33,622 bases of DNA from Phycisphaerales bacterium UBA2402 (GTDB lineage Bacteria > Planctomycetota > Phycisphaerae > Phycisphaerales > UBA1924), in contig DDSA01000049.1 in NCBI GenBank assembly GCA_002343715.1, positions 805 through 34,426 on the forward strand. Reading direction: 5' to 3'. Of this stretch, positions 7,894-15,374 are shown piece by piece (within the stretch, counting starts at the first letter, position 1; every line of letters starts with the position of its first letter). The notes under the pieces were generated by a model. It was not told the DNA's origin. It searched no databases and saw nothing but the letters and a program-made list of their open reading frames with translations. The position numbers and the translations under genes are program-made.

Positions 7894-8081
7894 GGCAACG
7901 GGTCGCGGACAGTATACGTTGCCGAAAGACACACCGTCCGTATTCAACGGGCGGCGCGTCCGAGAGAGGACGAGATTGATGAAGAGGCCCGTGTATCGCC
8001 CGGTGTCCCGCGCGGGGCGGTCTTCACAGGTTGTACGCGGGCACGCCCATTCTGTTCGTCTCGCGGTCGAAAAACCGGGTC

Positions 8082-8606
8082 CTACAGGCGAATTTCACCA
8101 CGCTCGTCGATCGACAGTTCGCCGCGTGCCGCACATTGTCGCAGCCCCTCGTACACCGCGGCGCAGACCACCGTGGCGAGGTTCAGGCTCCGTTCCTCGG
8201 GCAGCATCGGCAAACGCAGGCCCCGCCCGGGGTAGGCCGCGATGGTCTCCGGCGGCAGTCCCCGGGTCTCCTTCCCGAAGATCAGAAAATCCCCGCGGCG
8301 CAGGGGGGCCTCGTACAGGCTGCGTTCGGACTTGGTGGTGAAGAGCCACGCGCGCTGCGGCGGCATCGTCATGGCGCACGAGTTCCAGGAGGCGTGCTCG
8401 CGCAGGTCGAGGCGGGGCCAATAGTCCAGGCCCGCGCGTCGGCAGGCCTTTTCGGAGATATCGAATCCCAGGGGGTGGACCAGGTGCAGGCGGCAGCCCG
8501 CGGCGACGCAGGTGCGGCCGATGTTGCCCGTGTTGTTCGGGATCTCCGGCTCGACCAGCACGACTTCAAAGAGCGGCCGATCAAGCCTGGGTCGTTCCGT
8601 GTCCAC
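8082..8606 (-). CDS. trmL: tRNA (cytidine/uridine-34-2'-O)-methyltransferase TrmL
   Basis: 174 residues, the usual size for TrmL, a SPOUT-fold enzyme that 2'-O-methylates the wobble nucleotide of tRNA-Leu using S-adenosylmethionine. The three family motifs are present: EPEIPNNTGNIGRTC near the N-terminus, FGKETRGLP in the middle and the knot-forming LPM...RSLNLATVVCAAVYEG at the C-terminus. The start is a GTG at 8606, only three bases after the stop of the thioredoxin-fold gene, so the two are probably cotranscribed. The N-terminus carries about ten extra residues before the first beta strand, so a slightly later start is possible. Confidence 0.92.
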   Translation of the reverse strand: MDTERPRLDRPLFEVVLVEPEIPNNTGNIGRTCVAAGCRLHLVHPLGFDISEKACRRAGLDYWPRLDLREHASWNSCAMTMPPQRAWLFTTKSERSLYEAPLRRGDFLIFGKETRGLPPETIAAYPGRGLRLPMLPEERSLNLATVVCAAVYEGLRQCAARGELSIDERGEIRL

Positions 8607-8609
8607 GTC

Positions 8610-9899
8610 TTACCTGCCCTGGGCGCGGAGGTACTCGGCCTCGACGGCCCGCCGGGCTTGCACGCCGGGATCGACGAGCAGGACCTGCTCGAGCGCAGCC
8701 TCGAAGGATGGGAGCCCCATCCAGCCCGACCAGCGCAGCACGCCGTCGCTGCTTGCGATGGCCACCCACGGAGCGGGAATCGGGAACGACCTGCCTCGTC
8801 GGGCGATTTCGAGCAGCCCGCCGGTGGGATCGAAGAAGGTGCTCTGCTTGAGGTCCCGTCCGGCGATGAACTTCTCGGCTCGTTCCTTCATTTTCTTCGG
8901 GTCGTCCTGCTTGCTGGGGTCGGTGTTCTGATCGCCCAGGCGCGTCACGATGCCCGCGACAACCAGGTCGCGCGAGCGCTGCGTCTTGATGAGGTCCATC
9001 CGGTTCATGACGTTCATCTCGTTGAACGAAATGAGCGTGTCGGGGTTCCAGAAATACACCAGGGTGGCGCGCCCGGCGTTTGGTGGCTTGGGCCCGAGCC
9101 AGCCCGCCTCGGGCAGCCGGAAGGCGATCGGCGCGGGAGGGTTGTTCGGGTCCGGCGGCTGTTCGTGATCTCCGGCCTTGGGCATCTTGGGCCACTTCGC
9201 GTTCTTGTAGTCGTCGGCGCTTGGTGGCGGGAAGGGCAGTTCGGGAATCTCGACCATCGATGCCCCGGTGTTGATCGCGGCGGTGCGGCGGATCTCCGCA
9301 TCGCGCTCCGCTGCTTCGCGGGCCAATCGGGCGTTGATGCCGCCGGCGTCTTCGGTTTTTTCCTTCAGGAGCGATGCGACGGCGGCGTCCAGCGCGGACT
9401 TATCGAGATCGGCGAAACGCATCTGGCCCGCCCGATCGATCACGTAAAAATTGGGGTCCTGGTCCGCCATGATCGCCTTGCGGAACTCGCCGTTGGTGTC
9501 CTTGGCAACCCTGAAGAAGCCGTTGGCGGGTTGGGCGGGCTTGTTGGCCTTATCCCATTCCAACGCTCCGTGCACGGCAATTACCACCAGGTCCGTTGCG
9601 GGGTGAGCAGAGGCGAGTTTCAGGGCCTGATTCAGCGCACGCTTGCTGGGGGCGTACCAGTCCGACCACGTGCAGATGACGACGACGCGACCGGAGGTGT
9701 CGGCGGGGGAAACTGGGCCGCCGTTGGTCCAGTCCGAGAGTTTCGACCACGCCGTGGCATCGAACGGTTTGAGTTCCATGCTGTTTAGGGCGGCGCGGCG
9801 GGCACCCTCGCCTTCGCGCTTGAAGTCATCGGCGAAAGACAACCCGGCGGTGAAAACCAGACCGGCGAGCGTGAGTTGAGTAAGGCGGTTCAGTTTCAT
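8610..9899 (-). CDS. Secreted tandem thioredoxin-fold protein without catalytic cysteines
   Basis: 429 residues. A signal peptide (MKLNRLTQ...LSFA, cut near residue 23) is followed by two thioredoxin/TlpA-like domains, about residues 45-185 and 270-415, joined by a charged proline-rich linker (PPPSADDYKNAKWPKMPKAG). In the first domain the usual WCxxC appears as WYAPSK (residues 81-86), so both redox cysteines are missing; in the second the position reads FWNPDTLI. It cannot be a normal thiol oxidoreductase; a binding, scaffold or peroxiredoxin-derived role is inferred. The ATG at 9899 has GAGG six bases upstream, which fixes the start. Its last codons almost touch TrmL. Confidence 0.75.
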   Translation of the reverse strand: MKLNRLTQLTLAGLVFTAGLSFADDFKREGEGARRAALNSMELKPFDATAWSKLSDWTNGGPVSPADTSGRVVVICTWSDWYAPSKRALNQALKLASAHPATDLVVIAVHGALEWDKANKPAQPANGFFRVAKDTNGEFRKAIMADQDPNFYVIDRAGQMRFADLDKSALDAAVASLLKEKTEDAGGINARLAREAAERDAEIRRTAAINTGASMVEIPELPFPPPSADDYKNAKWPKMPKAGDHEQPPDPNNPPAPIAFRLPEAGWLGPKPPNAGRATLVYFWNPDTLISFNEMNVMNRMDLIKTQRSRDLVVAGIVTRLGDQNTDPSKQDDPKKMKERAEKFIAGRDLKQSTFFDPTGGLLEIARRGRSFPIPAPWVAIASSDGVLRWSGWMGLPSFEAALEQVLLVDPGVQARRAVEAEYLRAQGR

Positions 9900-9934
9900 G
9901 GCAAACCTCGGGTGAGAGAAGCACCCCATCGGAC

Positions 9935-9956
9935 TATACGAACGATAGACGAACGG
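9935..9956. repeat. Two tandem 11-bp repeats in the leader of the thioredoxin-fold gene
   Basis: TATACGAACGA is followed directly by TAGACGAACGG (eight of eleven positions identical). The repeats sit about 36-57 bases upstream of the ATG, close to helical phasing, and could be a protein-binding site. Confidence 0.35.
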
Positions 9957-9977
9957 TAGGCAGGGTTGCTACCTCTC

Positions 9978-9983
9978 TTTATA
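9978..9983 (-). promoter_or_regulatory. Possible -10 element for the thioredoxin-fold gene
   Basis: TATAAA on the minus strand, about 80 bases before the ATG at 9899, in a locally AT-rich segment. No good -35 hexamer is present at 16-18 bases, so this is weak. Confidence 0.25.
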
Positions 9984-10012
9984 CAGACGTTCGAGAGAAC
10001 AATTAGTTCATG

Positions 10013-10063
10013 GTCCAAGGCATGCAGCCTCGTATTTGGCTTGGACACTGGTTCATACGAGGC
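10013..10063 (-). other. Two interleaved inverted repeats (possible pseudoknot) at the end of the methyltransferase gene
   Basis: Stem B pairs GCCTCGTAT (10027-10035) with ATACGAGGC (10055-10063), nine perfect pairs that include the stop codon region of the methyltransferase gene. Stem A pairs GTCCAAG (10013-10019) with CTTGGAC (10040-10046), seven pairs. The arms alternate A-B-A'-B', the order of an H-type pseudoknot, or of two competing hairpins. There is no T-run, so a simple intrinsic terminator is unlikely. Confidence 0.4.
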
Positions 10064-10880
10064 CGGGCATCCAACTGAGTGCCACCGCCAGGGCTGTCGC
10101 GACGTTGAGCGAATCCGCCCCCGGTGCCATCGGGATTCGCACCCGAACTCGCGCCGCGTTCAGCGATGCCGCACGGAGACCGGGCCCCTCCGCGCCGATA
10201 AGGAAGGCCGGTAGACCCCAGCACCCAGCGGCGGACCACTCTCGGATCGGAATCGCTTCCGGCGACGGGCTGAGCGCGATAGTCACGAACCCCAGATCGT
10301 ACAGCGCGACGAGCGCATCAGGCCACGGTTCGACTCTGGCGAACGGCACCCGCAATGCGTGCCCGATCGATACACGCATTGATTTGCGGTACAGGGGGTC
10401 GCAGCACCCCGGCGCGAGCAGCACTGCGGCACCTTCCCCCACGATACAGGCCGTGTTGCGGAAGATCGCGCCCATGTTGTCCGCGTTCGAGATCCCCTCC
10501 GCGATGACCAAGACCCGCGCCCGCGAGGCGACCGTCCGCCAATCCACCGGGGGAGGACGCACGCCGCACGCCAGCACGCCCCGATGAAATGCAAATCCGG
10601 TAATGCCCTCCAGTACACGACGGTCGGCGATGAAGACCGGCACAGATGGATCGAGGCGGGCGAGCGCATCGGCCAGTTTGACCTCCCGACCCGATTCGAT
10701 CAGGACCGACGCGACCGGGAAGCCCGAGGCGATCAGCGCCCGCACCACCAGTTCGCTCTCGGCGATGAACCGGCCCCGCACGCCGCGGAACTCGGCGTCC
10801 CGGAGCGCGGCGTCTTTCAGATCGGCATAATCCGCGAGCCGCGGATCGCCCGGATCGGTGATGTGGATGGGTGGTGGCAT
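10053..10880 (-). CDS. SpoU/TrmH-family RNA 2'-O-methyltransferase
   Basis: 275 residues from ATG 10880. The N-terminal 100 residues form an L30e-like RNA-binding substrate domain (RGRFIAESELVVRALIASG, then FHRGVLACG). The C-terminal SPOUT catalytic domain carries the three SpoU motifs: EGISNADNMGAIFRN, FLIGAEGPGLR and RIPMAPGADSLNVATALAV. It methylates a ribose in rRNA or tRNA with S-adenosylmethionine; the target is not readable from sequence. A longer in-frame extension upstream is antisense to uppP and is rejected. The gene is divergent from uppP across a 69-base gap that must hold both promoters. Confidence 0.9.
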   Translation of the reverse strand: MPPPIHITDPGDPRLADYADLKDAALRDAEFRGVRGRFIAESELVVRALIASGFPVASVLIESGREVKLADALARLDPSVPVFIADRRVLEGITGFAFHRGVLACGVRPPPVDWRTVASRARVLVIAEGISNADNMGAIFRNTACIVGEGAAVLLAPGCCDPLYRKSMRVSIGHALRVPFARVEPWPDALVALYDLGFVTIALSPSPEAIPIREWSAAGCWGLPAFLIGAEGPGLRAASLNAARVRVRIPMAPGADSLNVATALAVALSWMPGLV

Positions 10881-10949
10881 CGCGGGAGCACAGACCGTAG
10901 ACTCTGCCCCTCCCCGGCGAAGGAACGCCGGACGATACAAGGAGTACGG

Positions 10950-11933
10950 ATGACCGCCGCGCACACACAACTGGAACTCTGGCAGGCCGTGGTGCTCGGG
11001 CTGGTCGAGGGGATCACCGAGTACCTGCCCATCAGTTCCACCGGGCACCTGATCCTGGCCTCGGCGCTGATGAAACTGAACCGCACGCCCGAGATGGTTC
11101 GTGCCGTCAACGACTTCAACATCGTGATCCAGGGTGGGGCGATCGCCGCGGTGGTGGGTCTGTATTGGCCCAGCGTGGTGCGGATGCTGTGTGGTTTCAC
11201 GGGGCGAGACGGGGCGGGCTTCCGTTTGTTTCTGAACCTTGTGATCGCCTTCATCCCTTCGGCGGTGGTGGGTCTGCTGCTCGGCGACTGGATTGACGCC
11301 ACGCTCTTCCACGAATGGCCGGTGCTGCTCGCGCTTCTGGCGGGGGCGGTCTACATGGCGCTCGTGGACCTCAGAGCGCAAGGAAGGCTGGGAAGACTGC
11401 CCCCCCCGACCCGCGGCCCCGATGTGTGGGACATCACGCCACGGCAGGCGTTGTTCATCGGGTGCCTTCAGTGCTTCGCGCTCTGGCCCGGCACGAGCCG
11501 ATCCATGATGACGATCACCGGTGGCATCTTTGTCGGGCTGCGCCCCGCGAAGGCGGCGGAGTTCAGTTTCCTTCTCGGGCTGCCGACGCTCATGGCCGCG
11601 ACCGTGTACAAACTGGTGAAGAACCTGCACAGGAGTTCCAAGGCGGGTGAACCGAACCTGTTCGAGACCCTCGGGTACGGCGCGTGCTTCGTAGGAATGA
11701 TTGTGGCGATGATCTCGGCCGCCGCGGCGGTGAAGTGGCTGGTCGGCTTTCTCAACCGTCACGGGCTGGGATTGTTCGCGTGGTACCGGGTGGCGCTCTT
11801 CCTGGTTCTGGGCGGCATGATCGCATCCGGTGCCATCGACATCAAACCCCCGCCGCGGCGATCGATCGAACGACAGACAGAGACGGTGCCCCCGGTGGAA
11901 TGGCCGGGCACCCCGCGGGAGAGCGCGAAGTGA
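10950..11933 (+). CDS. uppP: Undecaprenyl-diphosphatase UppP (BacA)
   Basis: 327 residues, polytopic membrane protein. It dephosphorylates undecaprenyl pyrophosphate to recycle the lipid carrier for cell-wall and surface-polymer synthesis, and overexpression gives bacitracin resistance. Both catalytic signatures are present: LVEGITEYLPISSTGHL near the N-terminus and WPGTSRSMMTITGG in the middle. The family is usually 265-290 residues; the extra length here is a cytoplasmic loop (RLGRLPPPTRGPD) and a hydrophilic proline/arginine-rich C-terminal tail. An AAGGAG ribosome site six bases before the ATG at 10950 settles the start. The stop overlaps the GTG start of serA by four bases. Confidence 0.95.
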   Translation: MTAAHTQLELWQAVVLGLVEGITEYLPISSTGHLILASALMKLNRTPEMVRAVNDFNIVIQGGAIAAVVGLYWPSVVRMLCGFTGRDGAGFRLFLNLVIAFIPSAVVGLLLGDWIDATLFHEWPVLLALLAGAVYMALVDLRAQGRLGRLPPPTRGPDVWDITPRQALFIGCLQCFALWPGTSRSMMTITGGIFVGLRPAKAAEFSFLLGLPTLMAATVYKLVKNLHRSSKAGEPNLFETLGYGACFVGMIVAMISAAAAVKWLVGFLNRHGLGLFAWYRVALFLVLGGMIASGAIDIKPPPRRSIERQTETVPPVEWPGTPRESAK

Positions 11934-13183
11934 AGACCTCGTTCCCTAAAGACAAGATCCGAGTGGTGCTGGTGGAGAACATCCACGCGAGGGGCGCGGC
12001 GATGCTCCGGGAGGAGGGCTTCGCCGTCGAAACGATGACAGGCTCTCCCGACAGATCGAAACTGCTGCGGCTGTTGAAGGAAGCCCACGTCCTGGGCATT
12101 CGGTCAAAGACCGATCTTCCCGCCGTCGTGCAGGATGCGGCCCCGCGCCTGCTGGCGGTGGGGTGCTTCTGCATCGGCACGAACCAGGTGGACCTGGCCC
12201 ACGCGCGGGGACGCGGCCTGCCGGTCTTCAACTCGCCATTCTCCAACACGCGCAGCGTGGCGGAACTGACCATCGCCGAAGTCGTGGCCCTGTCGCGCCG
12301 ATTGGTGGACCAGTCGGCGCGGATGCACGCCGGCACGTGGGACAAGTCCGCCGCGGGGGCGCACGAGGTGCGAGGACGGACGCTTGGTATTGTGGGGTAC
12401 GGGCACATCGGCTCGCAGGTGTCCGTGCTCGCCGAGGCGATGGGGATGCGGGTCATCTTCCACGACATCGCGCCGAAGATGGCGCTGGGCAACGCCAGAT
12501 CGGTGCGTGACCTTTCAGCCTTGCTGAAGGAAGCCGACGTGGTGACGCTGCACGTGCCCGCGACCGGCGCGACACGGAATCTCATCGGCGCGGCGCAGAT
12601 CCGGAAGATGAAGCCGGGGGCGCACCTCATCAACAACGCCAGGGGGAGCGTGGTGGACGTGGTCGCTCTGGCCGAAGCCCTGCGCAGCGGCCACCTCGGC
12701 GGCGCAGCGCTCGACGTCTTCCCGCACGAACCCGCGAGCGGGGAAGAGCCGTTCGAGAGCGAAGTCCGGGGGCTGCCGAATGTCATTCTTACGCCCCACG
12801 TCGGTGGAAGCACCGAGGAGGCTCAGGAGGCCATCGCCGAGGATGTCGCGGCGAAACTCATCAAGTTCATCAACGTGGGCACCACCACAGGCTCGGTGAA
12901 TGTGCCGGAGGTGGAACTGCCGGGCCAGGAGGCCGCGGATGAACACGGCAGGTCCGCCAGGCGCCGCCACCGCATCCTGCACTTCCACCGCAACGTCCCG
13001 GGCGTGCTGAGCTCGCTCCACCGTGTTGTGGCGGGACTGGGCGCGAATATCACCTCCGAGTACCTCCGCACGCTGGACGATATCGGCTATGTCGTGCTCG
13101 ACGTGGACCCGACCAACGGCAAGGAACTGCTCACACGCCTGAGAGCGATGCCCGAGACCGTGCGCGTCAGGATCCTGTGGTGA
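11930..13183 (+). CDS. serA: D-3-phosphoglycerate dehydrogenase SerA
   Basis: 417 residues, close to E. coli SerA (410). It oxidises 3-phosphoglycerate with NAD as the first step of serine biosynthesis. The Rossmann signature GYGHIG is at 156-161, followed by the D179 that selects NAD. Catalytic residues are R238 (NNARG), E267 (FPHEP) and H290 (LTPHVGGS). The C-terminal ACT domain (about 346-417) keeps the HxHxNxPG element (H353, N355) and the later Asn of GANITSEYL, so serine feedback inhibition is likely. A 25-residue basic linker precedes the ACT domain. The GTG start overlaps the uppP stop (GTGA), so translation is probably coupled. The last 17 bases overlap the convergent EamA gene. Confidence 0.95.
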   Translation: MKTSFPKDKIRVVLVENIHARGAAMLREEGFAVETMTGSPDRSKLLRLLKEAHVLGIRSKTDLPAVVQDAAPRLLAVGCFCIGTNQVDLAHARGRGLPVFNSPFSNTRSVAELTIAEVVALSRRLVDQSARMHAGTWDKSAAGAHEVRGRTLGIVGYGHIGSQVSVLAEAMGMRVIFHDIAPKMALGNARSVRDLSALLKEADVVTLHVPATGATRNLIGAAQIRKMKPGAHLINNARGSVVDVVALAEALRSGHLGGAALDVFPHEPASGEEPFESEVRGLPNVILTPHVGGSTEEAQEAIAEDVAAKLIKFINVGTTTGSVNVPEVELPGQEAADEHGRSARRRHRILHFHRNVPGVLSSLHRVVAGLGANITSEYLRTLDDIGYVVLDVDPTNGKELLTRLRAMPETVRVRILW

Positions 13184-13652
13184 TCGGCGGTTTCGAGTCG
13201 CCCGTCAGCAGCACGATCCCCAGCACGATCAGCACGACGGCCACGGCTTTGCGCGGCGTCATCCCCTCGCCCAGAACCAACCACCCCAGAAGCACCGCCG
13301 TGGCGGGCGAGAGGGCGAAGGCGATGGGCCGCACGCGGGAGATGTCCCCGCCCGGCGAAGCGAGCGCGGAATAAAAAAAGAAGACCCCGGCGAAGCCCGC
13401 CAGCAGGCCCGAGCCGCCGATGAGCATGAGCCAGACCTTCCACCCCGCCGCGGCGGTCCAGCCGGGCTTCTCCCACTGCCAGAGGTGCATCGACAGGTAG
13501 TACGCAATGATGGTGGGCGGGAGCGTGGTGCAGGCCCGCACCAGGAAGGCGGACATCGGACCGACCTTGCCCGTGTTGATCGCCCACTTCGTAAAAATCT
13601 CACCGATGCCCCAGCACAGACCGGCCAGAATAGCGAACAGGATCGCACGCAT
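13167..13652 (-). CDS. Single-domain EamA family membrane protein
   Basis: 161 residues with about five hydrophobic helices and one EamA domain (GLCWGIGEIFTKWAI at the N-terminus; PIAFALSPATAVLLGWLVLGE and AVAVVLIVLGIVLLTG at the C-terminus). Most drug/metabolite transporters carry two such domains; half-size members such as this would act as dimers. The substrate is unknown. The ATG at 13652 lacks a clear ribosome site. The 3' end overlaps that of serA by 17 bases on the opposite strand. Confidence 0.8.
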   Translation of the reverse strand: MRAILFAILAGLCWGIGEIFTKWAINTGKVGPMSAFLVRACTTLPPTIIAYYLSMHLWQWEKPGWTAAAGWKVWLMLIGGSGLLAGFAGVFFFYSALASPGGDISRVRPIAFALSPATAVLLGWLVLGEGMTPRKAVAVVLIVLGIVLLTGDSKPPITTGS

Positions 13653-13713
13653 GGCCGTACCGTAGCGACTCTGCCGAACGCAACTACGGGATCAGTCCGG
13701 AAGCAACCGCCCG

Positions 13714-15201
13714 CTACCCGCGGAGTTCCTCGGGAAAAAGTTCCGGAGGCGCGTTTTGCCAGCAGACGGGCCGGCACCATCGCTCGACCGCCATCGCCCC
13801 GACGGCCGTGGACTGCTGTTGATTGGTCGCGGGCCAGGGGCCGCCGTGGACCATCGCCGCTGAAACTTCAACTCCCGTGGTCACGCCGTTGAACACCAAC
13901 CGACCGACTTTGCCCGCAAGGATCTGGGCGAGCGCCCCGGCCCGGTCCGTGTGTGCAGCGAAGATCGCCCCGACCAGCGAGCCGGGGACGGCGTCCGCGC
14001 CTTTCAGAAGGTCGAGTTCCTCATCGCACTCCACCACGATCGTGGACGGCCCGAAGCATTCCTCGCGCAGTGTCGGGAACCTCAGCAAGGCCGAGAGTGA
14101 GGCACGCAGCACCACCACAGGCTGAGACGTGCCCGATCCCTCGGCGGGTTGGCCGCGGGCGGCCTGTTCCACGCCGGGAACCTGTGAAACCTCGTGCAGT
14201 CGTTCGAGAAAGCCCGCGCGCACCCGGGCGCTGAGCATCGGCTGGGCGGGGGATGCCGCGGCGCGGGCCGCCAATGTATCGAGAAAGAGGTTGGCCCCAT
14301 CGCCCCGAACGATGAAGACCAGGCCCGGGCACGTGCACATCTGGCCGTTGGAGTTGGTCACAGCGCCGATGATCTTCTCGGCGATGGATTCGGCCTCCGC
14401 GGCGAGAGCCCCGGGCAGAATGAAGATGGGGTTGATGCTGCCCATCTCGGCGAAGACGGGGATCGGCTCGGGGCGGGATGCCGCGAGACGTGCGAGGGCT
14501 GTACCGCCGCGGAAACTGCCTGTGAAGCCGACGGCCTTGATCGCCGGATGGGTGACCAGTTCCTGCCCGATCGCCAGTTCGCGGTCGCCGCCCGCGGGCA
14601 GGTGCTGGAAGGTGCCGTGGTGGAAGTTCGTGTCGCGCACGGCGGAGATCACAGCCTCGGCGACCATCTGGCTCGTGGCCGGGTGTGAGGGATGCCCCTT
14701 GACAACCACCGGGCACCCCGCGGCCAATGCCGAGGCGGTGTCCCCACCCGCGGTGCTGTAGGCGAGGGGGAAGTTGCTCGCCCCGAAGACCGCGACAGGC
14801 CCCAGCGGACGGAGCATGCGCCGAAGGTCCGGCTTGGGCAAGGGCTTGCGTGCCGGGTCGGCCCTGTCGATCTCGGCCCGGACCCAGCGCCCTTCACGCA
14901 CCAGCTGGCCCAACGCGCGGAGTGTGAAGACGGTGCGGTCACGCTCGCCTTGCAGCCGCGGCACGGCGAGGCCGGTTTCGGCGCCGGCGGTGGTGAGGAG
15001 TTCTTCTCCCAGCGCCAGGATGTTCGCGGCCATGGCGTCGAGCAGCGCGGCGCGGTCGGTGTTCCGACGGCCGATCATCCAGCGGAAGGCCTCCTCCGCG
15101 AGCAGGCAGGCGGTGTCCACTTCATCGGGCGGCGCGGCACGAAACAGCCCTGGGTTGGTTGAGCCTGTGGCGGGGTTGTGCGAGTGGAAGGTCGTCGTCA
15201 T
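13714..15201 (-). CDS. Aldehyde dehydrogenase, alpha-ketoglutaric semialdehyde type
   Basis: 495 residues. Catalytic elements: GASNFPLAYS (N143), VVVKGHP (K168), FTGSF, EMGS (E252) and NGQMCTCPG (nucleophile C289). The sequence around EMGSINPIFILPGAL and MVHGGPWPAT is typical of NADP-dependent 2,5-dioxovalerate (alpha-ketoglutaric semialdehyde) dehydrogenases, which finish the non-phosphorylating breakdown of pentoses, hexuronates and hydroxyproline to 2-oxoglutarate. No other gene of such a pathway is adjacent, so the physiological substrate is open. The start at 15201 (MTTTFHSHNPATG) gives the normal N-terminus; an upstream in-frame ATG at 15270 is possible but adds unrelated residues. A cysteine (CTC) beside the catalytic cysteine is a small peculiarity. 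Confidence 0.85.
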   Translation of the reverse strand: MTTTFHSHNPATGSTNPGLFRAAPPDEVDTACLLAEEAFRWMIGRRNTDRAALLDAMAANILALGEELLTTAGAETGLAVPRLQGERDRTVFTLRALGQLVREGRWVRAEIDRADPARKPLPKPDLRRMLRPLGPVAVFGASNFPLAYSTAGGDTASALAAGCPVVVKGHPSHPATSQMVAEAVISAVRDTNFHHGTFQHLPAGGDRELAIGQELVTHPAIKAVGFTGSFRGGTALARLAASRPEPIPVFAEMGSINPIFILPGALAAEAESIAEKIIGAVTNSNGQMCTCPGLVFIVRGDGANLFLDTLAARAAASPAQPMLSARVRAGFLERLHEVSQVPGVEQAARGQPAEGSGTSQPVVVLRASLSALLRFPTLREECFGPSTIVVECDEELDLLKGADAVPGSLVGAIFAAHTDRAGALAQILAGKVGRLVFNGVTTGVEVSAAMVHGGPWPATNQQQSTAVGAMAVERWCRPVCWQNAPPELFPEELRG

Positions 15202-15299
15202 GGAAGTTTCGGAACAGGTCGTGCGGAGTGGCGTGCGGGAGGTACAAGCGTATCGGTCGATGAAGATCATCCGGGGATCGGTCTCGCCGGAAAAGAAAT

Positions 15300-15324
15300 G
15301 CCCCCCGGGCGAGGCCCGGGGGGC
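15300..15324 (-). terminator. Strong hairpin terminator after the 940-residue gene
   Basis: An 11-base GC-rich stem with a three-base loop (arms 15300-15310 and 15314-15324), starting 51 bases beyond the stop at 15375. On the minus strand it is followed by ATTTCTTTT. On the plus strand a short T-run (GTTTT) also follows, so it might act in both directions. Confidence 0.8.
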
Positions 15325-15374
15325 AGCGTTTTACTCAGATGATGTCGAGAGATCGGGTCCGGCCCGCCGTGACA

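Noticed and set aside
8031..9788. A 585-codon plus-strand frame antisense to trmL and the thioredoxin-fold gene
   Set aside because: A high-GC frame shadow with no recognisable motif, opposite two genes that have clear families or a signal peptide and ribosome site.
10053..11762. N-terminal extension of the SpoU methyltransferase to 569 residues
   Set aside because: The extra residues are antisense to uppP and unlike any domain; the ATG at 10880 gives the normal family length.
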